A DNA stretch of 14,759 bases from Bacteroidales bacterium (GTDB lineage Bacteria > Bacteroidota > Bacteroidia > Bacteroidales > JAAUTT01): NCBI GenBank assembly GCA_025350365.1, contig JANXXY010000367.1, forward strand, positions 1 to 14,759, written 5' to 3'. Within the stretch, counting starts at the first letter, position 1; each line of letters begins with the position of its first letter. The position numbers and the translations under genes were made by a program. The notes under the pieces are model-generated. The model worked only from the letters and a program-made list of their open reading frames with translations. It made no database searches and was not told where the DNA came from. This document shows positions 6,658 to 14,759 of the stretch, in pieces.

Positions 6658-7770
6658 CTATTTTTCTTTAATTAGTTTAATTACTTCTTCAGCAATTCGT
6701 TTCGCAGAATTACGGAATGCCATTTTTGTTGCATTTTCAGATAGTTTGGTTAACAACTGCTCATTGTTCACATAAAACAGCGCTACGTCAACCAAACGTG
6801 TAGTAGCCTCGCTATCAATAATCATACGTGCAGCATCCCTGTCAAACAACGCTTGAGCATTTTTGGTCTGATGATCCTCAGCTACATTAGGTGAAGGAAC
6901 CAAAATAGCCGGCTTTCCAACCAAACATATCTCTGATATAGTGCATGCTCCGGCACGGGAAATAACTAAATCAGCCGCGGCATAAGCAAAATCCATCCTT
7001 GTAATAAAGTCCAATACCTTAATATTTTGTATGTTTCGCCCGTTCACCTGGGCATTTACTTCGTTAAAATATCTCGATCCTGTTTGCCAGATAATCTGAA
7101 TGCCGGAAGCGGATATCTTACCCAAATTATCCAGCAAGCATTGATTAATTGTTCGGGCGCCCAGGCTGCCACCCAATACCAATATTGTTTTCTGGCTACT
7201 AAACAGTCCAAAATATGAAAGAGCTTCCTCCCGCTTTGGGGATGTGTTTTCCAAATCCTGACGTACTGGGTTACCTGTGAGAATTATTTTATTCTCGGGA
7301 AAGAATCGTTTCATATGCTCGTAAGCCACGCATATCTTATTTGCCTTTTTTGCCAAAATTCTGTTAGTGACACCTGCATACGAATTTTGTTCCTGAATAA
7401 GAGTTGGAATTTGGCTATTTGCAGCGATACGTAAAACTGGTCCACTGGCATATCCTCCCACTCCAACGACAACAGCTGGTTTAAATTTTTTAATCACCTG
7501 CCGGGCTTTAACAAGACTATATGCAAGTTTAAGCGCTACTTCAATGTTTTTAAAGGAGAGCTTTCTGTAAAAACCAATGATAGGCAATCCAATAATAGGA
7601 TACCCTGCTGCAGGCACTTTATCCATTTCCATGCGCCCTTTCGCCCCGACAAAAAGGATATCAATTTCAGGGTCGATGGATTTCAATGCATTAGCGATTG
7701 AAATGGCAGGAAAAATATGTCCCCCTGTACCTCCTCCACTTATGATAATTCGCTTATTCTGGTTGCTCAT
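6658..7770 (-). CDS. murG: Undecaprenyl-diphospho-muramoylpentapeptide beta-N-acetylglucosaminyltransferase MurG
   Basis: A complete 370-residue GT28 glycosyltransferase. It transfers GlcNAc from UDP-GlcNAc to lipid I, giving lipid II, at the inner face of the membrane. The glycine-rich loop GGGTGGHIFPA (12-22) begins the acceptor domain, and GVGGYASGP (103-111) and QEQNSYAG (127-134) belong to it. The donor half has LVLGGSLGA (197-205), SRAGACTISE (271-280) and AEDHQTKNA (297-305), which hold the UDP-sugar. The gene overlaps the end of ftsW by 17 bases, implying translational coupling, and murC follows after four bases. Length and motif order are typical. Confidence 0.98.
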   Translation of the reverse strand: MSNQNKRIIISGGGTGGHIFPAISIANALKSIDPEIDILFVGAKGRMEMDKVPAAGYPIIGLPIIGFYRKLSFKNIEVALKLAYSLVKARQVIKKFKPAVVVGVGGYASGPVLRIAANSQIPTLIQEQNSYAGVTNRILAKKANKICVAYEHMKRFFPENKIILTGNPVRQDLENTSPKREEALSYFGLFSSQKTILVLGGSLGARTINQCLLDNLGKISASGIQIIWQTGSRYFNEVNAQVNGRNIQNIKVLDFITRMDFAYAAADLVISRAGACTISEICLVGKPAILVPSPNVAEDHQTKNAQALFDRDAARMIIDSEATTRLVDVALFYVNNEQLLTKLSENATKMAFRNSAKRIAEEVIKLIKEK

Positions 7771-8968
7771 CTTGTATATCCTCAGGTTTGTTTACGTCCT
7801 TCTTTTTTGAAATATCGACAGCCGTGCTTTCTTTTTTAATACCCCGACTGACACTTAAAATAATGCCCAAAGCAAAATAGCTAAAAAGCATTGATGTACC
7901 ACCCATACTTACAATTGGTAAAGTTTGGCCGGTAACAGGGAAGAGGTTTACAGCCACAGCCATATTAATCATTGCCTGAAAAATCAATATGAGTGCAAGC
8001 CCAAAGGCAAGAAAAGCCGGAAACGTTCGATCACTTTTTCGAACTATAATCCCGGCCCGAAACAATAACCATAAATAAAGTATCAATACCACAATAGCCC
8101 CTGTTAATCCATATTCTTCAATTATGATGGCATAAATAAAATCGGAATACGGATGTGGTAAAAAATTACGTTGCATGCTATTACCGGGGCCTTTACCAAT
8201 TATCCCTCCGGTAGCGATAGCAATTTTAGCCTGCTCTGCCTGAAAGTTACTCTGTTCTTTGTCTTTAGTGCCGCCGGCGAAATTCTCTGCACGGTGTTTC
8301 CAAGTCTCAACCCTATGACCCAACTGTGTTTTAGTCATTGGAGCAAGCCAAACAAATAGCCCCAAAAATACAATACCTGCCAGTCCCAACAAAGACAAAT
8401 GTTTTAATGAGATTCGACCAATATACATTAAAACTATGCTCACCACAAAAACCATAAGCGATGTGGACAAATTGGCTGGTAAAATAAGTACGCAAACCAT
8501 CCCAACCGGAATGATGATTGGCAGGAAAGCTTTTTTAAAATCTTTAATATCATCCTGCCTTAACGAAAGCATCCGTGCAATGTACATGATTAATGCCAAC
8601 TTAGCAAAATCGGACGTTTGGAAAGTAAAACCAAGCCCAGGAATTGTAAGCCAGCGTGATGCCTCGTTTAAATTTCTGCCAAATACAAGAGTTAACGCGA
8701 GTAATGGAATACTCAATAGCAACAACAATTGCGAAAGCCTTGAATAATATTTGTATGGAATTAAATGTGTTACAAAAATAATTACCAAACCGAAAAACTG
8801 AAATGTAAAATGCCGCATTACATAATATGCAGTATTCCCATCGTGATATTTGTAAGCCAACGTACCTGTAGAACTGTAAACTGCAAGCAACGAGATAATG
8901 GACAGTGATACAATCACTCCCCAAATTACTGCGTCTCCTTTCAGATATTTTCTTAATGCTTCGTCCAT
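7754..8968 (-). CDS. ftsW: Septal peptidoglycan polymerase FtsW (SEDS family)
   Basis: A complete 404-residue polytopic membrane protein of the SEDS family, with about ten predicted helices from residue 13 to 375 and a charged cytoplasmic tail. SEDS proteins polymerise lipid II into glycan strands; FtsW does so at the septum with FtsI. Family marks are ASRWLTIPG (103-111), QTSDFAKLALI (117-127), the long periplasmic loop with GHRVETWKHR (217-226), GKGPGNS (258-264) and PYSDFIYAIIIEEYG (273-287), whose D276 aligns with the invariant SEDS aspartate. PVTGQTLPIVSMGGTS (345-359) is the usual C-terminal signature, with VSMGG in place of the common SYGG. Position between murD and murG favours FtsW over its elongation relative RodA. 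Confidence 0.95.
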   Translation of the reverse strand: MDEALRKYLKGDAVIWGVIVSLSIISLLAVYSSTGTLAYKYHDGNTAYYVMRHFTFQFFGLVIIFVTHLIPYKYYSRLSQLLLLLSIPLLALTLVFGRNLNEASRWLTIPGLGFTFQTSDFAKLALIMYIARMLSLRQDDIKDFKKAFLPIIIPVGMVCVLILPANLSTSLMVFVVSIVLMYIGRISLKHLSLLGLAGIVFLGLFVWLAPMTKTQLGHRVETWKHRAENFAGGTKDKEQSNFQAEQAKIAIATGGIIGKGPGNSMQRNFLPHPYSDFIYAIIIEEYGLTGAIVVLILYLWLLFRAGIIVRKSDRTFPAFLAFGLALILIFQAMINMAVAVNLFPVTGQTLPIVSMGGTSMLFSYFALGIILSVSRGIKKESTAVDISKKKDVNKPEDIQDEQPE

Positions 8969-8982
8969 TTACTGGTTACTGG
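8969..8982. repeat. Heptamer repeat TTACTGG x2 directly upstream of ftsW
   Basis: TTACTGG occurs twice in a row at 8969-8982, immediately before the ftsW ATG, in the 36-base gap after murD. It keeps the 7-base period of the arrays near yqeY and ftsZ but has an unrelated unit. Confidence 0.65.
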
Positions 8983-9004
8983 TAAATCAAAAATATAAAA
9001 TTCC

Positions 9005-10348
9005 TCAAAGCTCTCTCACATATGTTTTAAACTGCCTGCCACGATCTTCGTAATTTTCAAACAAATCGAAACTGGCACATGCAGGAGAAAGTAAAACCGT
9101 TTCGCCCTTTTTAGCTAGTTTATAGCACACTTTTACCGCATCAATCATCGATTGGGTTTCCACAATGGTAGGTACTATACCCTCAAAAGCCGAAACGATC
9201 TTCGAATTATCAATTCCAAGGCAAACGATGGCTTTTACCTTCTGTTTTACAAGCTCAGAAAGTTCGGAGTAATCGTTACCCTTATCCTGACCGCCCACAA
9301 TCCAAACCGTAGGAGAAGTCATACTTTCGAGAGCATACCACGCTGAATTTACATTGGTTGCCTTTGAATCGTTGATAAAATCGACACCATGAATTTTAAG
9401 CACATGTTCCAAGCGATGCTCAACACCTTGGAAGTCTTGAAGACTTTCCCTGATAATTTCTTTGCGGATATCCAACACACGACCGGCAATACCGGCTGCC
9501 ATTGAATTATAAATGTTATGTTTTCCCTTTAGCGACAATTCATCAAGCAACATTGTAAAATCATTGCCTAAATAGTTAATATTCATTGAATTATTCTCGA
9601 CGAAAGCACCAGGAGTTATTTTAGACTTAATAGAAAAAGGCAGCTTTTGCGCTGTAACTACAATTTTTTCAAGCTCCCTGATTGTAATGTCATCATCGGA
9701 ACAAAATATAAAAAAGTTCTCCTGATTTAGATTGTTGATGATACGAAATTTAGAATTCACATAATCCTGAAGCTCATAATCGTAACGATCCAGATGATCG
9801 GGTGTAATATTCAATAAAATAGCGAGATCTGCTTTAAAATCGTACATGCCATCCAACTGAAAGCTACTTAATTCAATCACATAATATTCGTAGTTCTGAG
9901 TAGCCACCTGCATGGCAAGGCTTTGACCAACATTTCCGGCCAAACCAACATTCATACCAGCCTTTTTCATCATGTGGTGAATTAACGTGGTAGTAGTGGT
10001 TTTCCCGTTGCTTCCGGTAATGCATATCTTTTTTGCGTCGGTATATCTTCCTGCAAATTCAATTTCAGAGATAATATGTATTTTTTTCTCCCTTATGGCC
10101 TTTACAATTGTTGCTTTTTCCGGTATCCCGGGACTTTTGATTACTTCCGATGCATTCAGAATTTTTTCAGTGGAATGTTTGCCTTCTTCAAAATCAATAT
10201 TATACGCTTCAATTACTTCCTTATATTTCGATCGGATAATTCCCGAGTCGGACAGGAACACATCAAAGCCTTTTAATTTAGCAAGTACAGCTGCACCAAC
10301 ACCACTTTCGGCACCTCCCAGAACAACAATTCGTTTATTTTCACTCAT
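9005..10348 (-). CDS. murD: UDP-N-acetylmuramoyl-L-alanine--D-glutamate ligase MurD
   Basis: A complete 447-residue Mur ligase that adds D-glutamate to UDP-MurNAc-L-Ala in the cytoplasm. The Rossmann-like N-terminal domain has VLGGAESGVGAA (9-20). The ATP loop is TGSNGKTTT (111-119). ELSSFQLD (159-166) and LNITPDHLDRY (179-189) line the active site, and K200 (in YVNSKFR) occupies the position of the carbamylated lysine. HRLE (311-314), NDSKATN (326-332) and the MurD-specific SPACASFDLFENYEDRG (421-437) confirm which ligase it is. It starts 19 bases after the mraY stop. Confidence 0.98.
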   Translation of the reverse strand: MSENKRIVVLGGAESGVGAAVLAKLKGFDVFLSDSGIIRSKYKEVIEAYNIDFEEGKHSTEKILNASEVIKSPGIPEKATIVKAIREKKIHIISEIEFAGRYTDAKKICITGSNGKTTTTTLIHHMMKKAGMNVGLAGNVGQSLAMQVATQNYEYYVIELSSFQLDGMYDFKADLAILLNITPDHLDRYDYELQDYVNSKFRIINNLNQENFFIFCSDDDITIRELEKIVVTAQKLPFSIKSKITPGAFVENNSMNINYLGNDFTMLLDELSLKGKHNIYNSMAAGIAGRVLDIRKEIIRESLQDFQGVEHRLEHVLKIHGVDFINDSKATNVNSAWYALESMTSPTVWIVGGQDKGNDYSELSELVKQKVKAIVCLGIDNSKIVSAFEGIVPTIVETQSMIDAVKVCYKLAKKGETVLLSPACASFDLFENYEDRGRQFKTYVREL

Positions 10349-10367
10349 TTTTGTAAGCTGTTTTTTA

Positions 10368-11627
10368 TCACCTTGTTTTTAATGTCACTATGGTTAAAAT
10401 TGCAAGAATTATTCCGATAATCCAGAAACGGGTCACGATCTTGGCTTCCGGATACCCTTTCATTTGATAATGATGATGAAGAGGAGCCATCAGAAAAACG
10501 CGACGTCCTGCGCCAAATTTCCGTTTGGTATATTTAAAATAGCCAACCTGGATAATAACAGATAAACTTTCCATTAAAAAAATGCAACACAATACAGGGA
10601 TAAGCAATTCCTTACGAATCAAAATGGCAAATACGGCAATAATACCTCCCAAAGATAAACTTCCTGTGTCGCCCATAAATACTTGAGCAGGGTAAGTATT
10701 GTACCACAAAAAACCAACTGTAGCTCCAATGAATGCGCTGATGAATACCACCAACTCGCCAGTGTTAGGAAGATACATGATGTTAAGATAGTTTGCATAA
10801 ATCAGGTTTCCGGACACATACGCCAATATACCCAGAGTTACTCCAATTATTGCTGATGATCCGGAAGCAAGCCCGTCCAACCCATCGGTTATGTTCGCTC
10901 CGTTTGAAACTGCTGTTACAATGAGGATTACCACCAGAACCATTACCACCCATTCCCATCGCTTTTGGGCTTCCTTACTTAAAAAGCCAATGAGTCTGCG
11001 GTAGTGAAATTCATGGTTTTTAAAAAATGGGATAGTAGTGGAAGTACGTTTAAAATCGCGGGTAATTGTGGTTGGCTTTTCCGTGTTTTGTTTAAGATTT
11101 TGAACTGAATCTACGGTCTGATAATGTTGAAACGAAGGAACTGTAATTTTTTCTCTCACAATTACCTGCGGTGAAAAATAAAATGTTAATCCAACAATCA
11201 TTCCCAGTGAAACCTGGCCTAGTATCTTGAATTTTCCTTCAAGACCTTTCTTATCTTTTTTAAAAACTTTGATATAATCATCGATGAAACCAACAAGACC
11301 AAGCCACACGGTGGTTATAATCATAAGTATAACATACACATTAAGCAGATCGCAAAACAAAAGTGTTGGTACCAAAATTGAAATCAAAATAATGATACCA
11401 CCCATGGTTGGAGTACCTTTTTTAGCCATCTGGCCTTCAAGACCAAGTTCTCGTATGGTTTCTCCAACCTGCTTTAGTTGAAGATACTGAATAATACGTT
11501 TACCGATAAACAATGCAATAAGCAATGAAACAATAATTGCCATTGACGACCGAAACGAAATATATTGAAATATCCGTGCCCCGGGGAAATTTAAATGATC
11601 GAGATATTTGAATAAATAGTATAACAT
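10368..11627 (-). CDS. mraY: Phospho-N-acetylmuramoyl-pentapeptide transferase MraY
   Basis: A complete 419-residue membrane enzyme that joins the UDP-MurNAc-pentapeptide to undecaprenyl phosphate, forming lipid I. Conserved cytoplasmic loops hold KKGTPTMGG (69-77), FIDDYIKV (114-121) with the paired aspartates, NITDGLDGLA (245-254), FMGDTGSL (317-324) and the histidine triad in PLHHHYQ (382-388). It is some 60 residues longer than the 360-residue E. coli enzyme. The extra length falls at about 155-222, between the fourth and fifth membrane helices, a loop that faces the periplasm in the known MraY topology. This insertion is rich in Thr, Lys and aromatic residues and has no recognised motif. 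The gene starts one base after the murE stop. Confidence 0.98.
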   Translation of the reverse strand: MLYYLFKYLDHLNFPGARIFQYISFRSSMAIIVSLLIALFIGKRIIQYLQLKQVGETIRELGLEGQMAKKGTPTMGGIIILISILVPTLLFCDLLNVYVILMIITTVWLGLVGFIDDYIKVFKKDKKGLEGKFKILGQVSLGMIVGLTFYFSPQVIVREKITVPSFQHYQTVDSVQNLKQNTEKPTTITRDFKRTSTTIPFFKNHEFHYRRLIGFLSKEAQKRWEWVVMVLVVILIVTAVSNGANITDGLDGLASGSSAIIGVTLGILAYVSGNLIYANYLNIMYLPNTGELVVFISAFIGATVGFLWYNTYPAQVFMGDTGSLSLGGIIAVFAILIRKELLIPVLCCIFLMESLSVIIQVGYFKYTKRKFGAGRRVFLMAPLHHHYQMKGYPEAKIVTRFWIIGIILAILTIVTLKTR

Positions 11628-11628
11628 A

Positions 11629-13095
11629 TTAATTATGGCTTAGCAATTGAAATTGTTCGCTAATAACTTCTTTATCATCAAAATGATGTTTAACTCCCTT
11701 TATTTCCTGATAATCTTCGTGACCTTTACCGGCTACAAGAATAATGTCGCCTTTTTGAGCCAGCATGCATGCAGTGCGAATTGCTTCGCGACGATCGGTG
11801 ATATTTAATACCTTCTTTTGCAGAGACACATCCACGCCCTTCATCATTTCAGAAATAATTTCCGCAGGATCCTCGCTTCGGGGGTTATCTGACGTTAAAA
11901 TTACTTTTGTACTGTTTTCGGCAGCCACTCGTGCCATCACCGGACGTTTAGTGCGATCACGATCGCCACCGGCGCCAACAACAGTAATCAATTGTTCGTG
12001 TCCACTACGAAGCTGATTGATGCTACGAAGTACATTATCAAGAGCATCGGGTGTGTGAGCATAATCCACAATGGCAGTTATCCCTGTGCGGGAATGTAAA
12101 TATTCGAAACGACCTGAAACTGCCGTTAGATTTGAAAGAATTTTTAATATATCTTCTTGCTTCTCACCGAGTAATATGGCTGAACCATATACAGCTGTAA
12201 GATTGTAGGCATTGAATTCACCAATAAAATGCGTCCATACCTCGGTTCCGTTAATTGACATGAGCGTTCCGTCGAAATGACTTTCAATAACTTTGAAATG
12301 AAAATCGGCCATCGAATGCATGGCATATGTCATCACTTTTGCCTTGGTGTTTTGAACCATAATTTTACCGTTTCTATCGTCAACATTTGTTAATGCAAAT
12401 GCACTGGAAGATAAAACGTTAAAAAAGCCTTGCTTAGCTTTCAGGTATTCGTCGAATGTTTTATGAAAATCGAGATGATCATGAGTAAGATTCGAAAAAA
12501 TACCACCCTCAAATTTTAAACCGGCTATACGGTGCTGAACAACAGAGTGTGAACTAACTTCCATAAAGCAATATTGACATCCTTCCACAACCATTTCACT
12601 TAACATCTTATTCAATTGCAAGGCATCCGGAGTAGTATGGGTTGCGGCAACCTCACGGTCGTTCACGAAATATTTTACTGTTGAAACCAATCCTGCCTTA
12701 TAGCCGAGTTGCCTAAACATCCGGTATAACAAAGTGGCTGTAGTCGTTTTACCGTTGGTTCCTGTAACCCCAACCAACTTTAAGAGATTTGAGGGATATC
12801 CATAAAATGCAGATGAGATAAATCCCAACGCGTATGAGGAATCGCTTACTAAAACAATAGTAATATTAAGAGACCCTTCAGAAGGTAATTCCTCACAAAC
12901 AACAGCAACTGCGCCCATTTTAATAGCCGCTGAAATAAATTTATGCCCGTCAGTTTGAGTGCCTCGTGTAGCAACAAACAAACAGCCAGGTGTAACCTTC
13001 CTGGAATCGAAGCAAATGTCCGAGATAGCAATTTTGTCGTTGCCCTTCAATTGCTTTACTTCTAACAATTTAATGATGTCTGCTAATGTTTTCAT
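11629..13095 (-). CDS. murE: UDP-N-acetylmuramoyl-tripeptide synthetase MurE, predicted meso-diaminopimelate type
   Basis: A complete 488-residue Mur ligase that adds the third amino acid to UDP-MurNAc-L-Ala-D-Glu. SDICFDSRKVTPGCLFVA (25-42) is the N-terminal UMP-binding domain, TGTNGKTTT (111-119) the ATP loop, THTTPDAL (152-159) and MEVSSHSV (178-185) the substrate site. NLTHDHLDFH (202-211) is followed by YLKAKQG, whose K221 sits where the carbamylated lysine is found. DNPRSEDP (403-410) carries the DNPR motif that goes with meso-diaminopimelate; lysine-adding enzymes have a different sequence there. Organisms with this motif therefore usually have DAP-type peptidoglycan. The start codon overlaps the ftsI stop as ATGA (13092-13095), a sign of coupled translation. 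Confidence 0.98.
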   Translation of the reverse strand: MKTLADIIKLLEVKQLKGNDKIAISDICFDSRKVTPGCLFVATRGTQTDGHKFISAAIKMGAVAVVCEELPSEGSLNITIVLVSDSSYALGFISSAFYGYPSNLLKLVGVTGTNGKTTTATLLYRMFRQLGYKAGLVSTVKYFVNDREVAATHTTPDALQLNKMLSEMVVEGCQYCFMEVSSHSVVQHRIAGLKFEGGIFSNLTHDHLDFHKTFDEYLKAKQGFFNVLSSSAFALTNVDDRNGKIMVQNTKAKVMTYAMHSMADFHFKVIESHFDGTLMSINGTEVWTHFIGEFNAYNLTAVYGSAILLGEKQEDILKILSNLTAVSGRFEYLHSRTGITAIVDYAHTPDALDNVLRSINQLRSGHEQLITVVGAGGDRDRTKRPVMARVAAENSTKVILTSDNPRSEDPAEIISEMMKGVDVSLQKKVLNITDRREAIRTACMLAQKGDIILVAGKGHEDYQEIKGVKHHFDDKEVISEQFQLLSHN

Positions 13096-14759
13096 CCCAA
13101 GCTCATTTCTAAAGTTATAGTTTCTCCTGTTTTAACCTTCACACCCGGAGAAATTGACTGTCTGATCACTTTCCCTCTTCCTTTGACAATTACCTGTAAA
13201 CCTTCATTTTCAAGAAGATACATAGCATCGCGTAATCCCATATCAATTACGTTTGGCACAAGGTTTTGCTGAACAACCCGATTATTGTATTGGATCTTAT
13301 CATCTTTCCTTACAGTTGAAATCCAACTAGACTTGGCATGTGAGTCTTCCACATCAATATCAAGTTTATTAAAAACATAATCAAGGTCTTTTCTCAAACC
13401 TGTTTTTGAATAGGGCAAATCAACAATACCTTTCTCCATTTTTAATATTGGTTGAAGATTAAGGCTGGTGGAGAATACTTTGTCGGCAATTTCTTTAAAA
13501 ACCGGTCCTGCAACCACATTGCCGTAATACACGCTGTTTGAAGGAGAGTTCACCACTACGATGCACGAATACAATGGATTGTCTGCCGGGAAATAGCCAA
13601 CAAACGATGCCTGGTAGGTAATTCCCTCAGCGGTTTTATAGCCATATTTCAACTTTGCTATTTGGGCTGTGCCAGTTTTTCCTGCTATTTTAAATGCATC
13701 ATTTCTAAGATTTTTAGCAGTTCCCCTTTCAACCACACCTTCCAACATCGTTCTAACCTTTTTTAAGGTTGAATTGGAACAAATAGAAGATTCTATAACT
13801 TCAGTACCAAATGTTTTTATAGTTTTTTCATGATATTTCACCTCCTTAACAAACCGGGGTTTTACCATTTTACCATCATTGGCAACAGCGTTATAAAGTG
13901 CAAGAATATGAATGGGCGCCATTTTTACCTCGTATCCGTAAGCCATCATTGGAAGCGAAATGCCAGACCAGAGTTTATCACCTGGATATTTTATTTCGGG
14001 CATGGCTTCGCCCCTTATGTCGAGTTTAAGCTTTTGATTCAGTTTCATACCATAAAGCCTGTCGATGAATTGCCTTTCCTTACCGGTGTAGTATTTTTTG
14101 ATAATTTTAGCAACGCCCACATTTGATGAGTGCTCAAATACCTGTTGAACAGTAATTTTACCAAGACCTTTATCATCGTGGTCTCTTATCGTTTTGCCAT
14201 AGTATGTAACGGAACCTTTTTCGGTATCTATGGTATCGCCCAGCTGAATATACCCATCCTCAAAGGCAGCCATTAAAGAGGCCAGCTTAAACGTAGAACC
14301 GGGTTCGGCGCTCTCGCCAATCGCATAGTTGTAATGCTCGCGATAATTTCCGAACTCGTCTCTTTCGAGATTAGTAATTGCTTTTATTTCACCGGTTTTA
14401 ACTTCCATAAGGATCGCGCATCCATGATGTGCATTATGTACTGATAACTGTTTGCGGAGTGCGCTTTCGGCCACATCCTGAATATTGACATCGATAGTGG
14501 ACACAATATCATATCCATCTTTTGGATCCACCTCATTATCACCACTTACAGGCATTAGAACCCCACCCGACAATACCTGCATGAGCCTAACACCCTTAAC
14601 TCCCCGAAGATCATGATCAAAACTACCCTCAATACCTACAACATTTCCCGCATCACTTTTACTTAAATAACCAATTGTACGGGATGCTAAACTTGCATGA
14701 GGCATAAACCTCAAGTTTTCCTGCATTGCCAACATCCCACTTTTATTTGTACCCAACCG
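13092..14759 (-). CDS. ftsI: Septal transpeptidase FtsI/PBP3 with C-terminal PASTA domain, 5' end missing
   Basis: The frame is open through the right edge, so the N-terminal membrane helix and the first part of the dimerisation domain lie outside the window. At least 555 residues are present; residue 1 here is the leucine at 14754-14756. RTIGYLSK and GIEGSFDHDLRG (26-52) end the dimerisation domain. The transpeptidase has the serine box STFK (154-157, active S154), SSN (210-212) and KTGT (360-363). A single PASTA domain closes the protein (about 497-554, LVPNVIDMGLRDAMYLL onward). The enzyme cross-links septal peptidoglycan in the periplasm with FtsW. Neighbouring murE and ftsW and the class B motifs favour FtsI over the elongation PBP2. 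PASTA domains are usual in Gram-positive PBP2x and sporulation PBPs but absent from E. coli FtsI. Confidence 0.95.
   Translation of the reverse strand, partial: RLGTNKSGMLAMQENLRFMPHASLASRTIGYLSKSDAGNVVGIEGSFDHDLRGVKGVRLMQVLSGGVLMPVSGDNEVDPKDGYDIVSTIDVNIQDVAESALRKQLSVHNAHHGCAILMEVKTGEIKAITNLERDEFGNYREHYNYAIGESAEPGSTFKLASLMAAFEDGYIQLGDTIDTEKGSVTYYGKTIRDHDDKGLGKITVQQVFEHSSNVGVAKIIKKYYTGKERQFIDRLYGMKLNQKLKLDIRGEAMPEIKYPGDKLWSGISLPMMAYGYEVKMAPIHILALYNAVANDGKMVKPRFVKEVKYHEKTIKTFGTEVIESSICSNSTLKKVRTMLEGVVERGTAKNLRNDAFKIAGKTGTAQIAKLKYGYKTAEGITYQASFVGYFPADNPLYSCIVVVNSPSNSVYYGNVVAGPVFKEIADKVFSTSLNLQPILKMEKGIVDLPYSKTGLRKDLDYVFNKLDIDVEDSHAKSSWISTVRKDDKIQYNNRVVQQNLVPNVIDMGLRDAMYLLENEGLQVIVKGRGKVIRQSISPGVKVKTGETITLEMSLG

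Noticed and set aside
153..14759. A hidden novel system such as a defence, mobile or secretion module
   Set aside because: Every confident gene belongs to the division and peptidoglycan cluster or its common neighbours; no integrase, nuclease, toxin, phage or CRISPR-like element was found.

Overview
This window holds most of a division and cell wall (dcw) cluster from a member of the Bacteroidota, most likely the Bacteroidales/Marinilabiliales side. The reasons are: the gene order ftsI-murE-mraY-murD-ftsW-murG-murC-ftsQ-ftsA-ftsZ with no murF, ddl or murB between them; a GatB/YqeY protein after ftsZ; an enlarged periplasmic loop in MraY; a FtsI-type PBP ending in one PASTA domain; a long FtsZ tail; start codons without clear Shine-Dalgarno sequences; and GTA-loop palindromic repeats of a kind I associate with this phylum. 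The exact genus cannot be read from the sequence.

All confident genes are on the minus strand, so transcription runs from the right edge to the left. Right to left: ftsI (its 5' end lies beyond the window), murE, mraY, murD, ftsW, murG, murC, ftsQ, ftsA, ftsZ, a 472-base spacer full of repeats, yqeY, and a small SRPBCC-fold protein. From ftsI to ftsA the genes overlap or are 1-36 bases apart, which suggests one transcript. The ftsA-ftsZ gap is 78 bases. At the far left there may be the last codons of a plus-strand gene converging on the operon, with a hairpin between the two that could end both transcripts.

The products form one pathway. MurC, MurD and MurE add L-Ala, D-Glu and (judging from the DNPR motif) meso-diaminopimelate to UDP-MurNAc. 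MraY moves the precursor to undecaprenyl phosphate and MurG adds GlcNAc to give lipid II. FtsW polymerises it and FtsI cross-links it at the septum. FtsQ links the periplasmic complex to FtsA and FtsZ, which form the cytoplasmic ring.

The coding content is orthodox. The less ordinary signals are between the genes: (1) a nested set of four small palindromes at 1360-1509, two on each side and pointing inward, with a diverged fifth copy at 117-133; and (2) short tandem repeats with a period of exactly seven bases but a different unit each time, found in most of the gene junctions longer than a few bases. No RNA genes, CRISPR arrays, insertion sequences or phage genes were seen.
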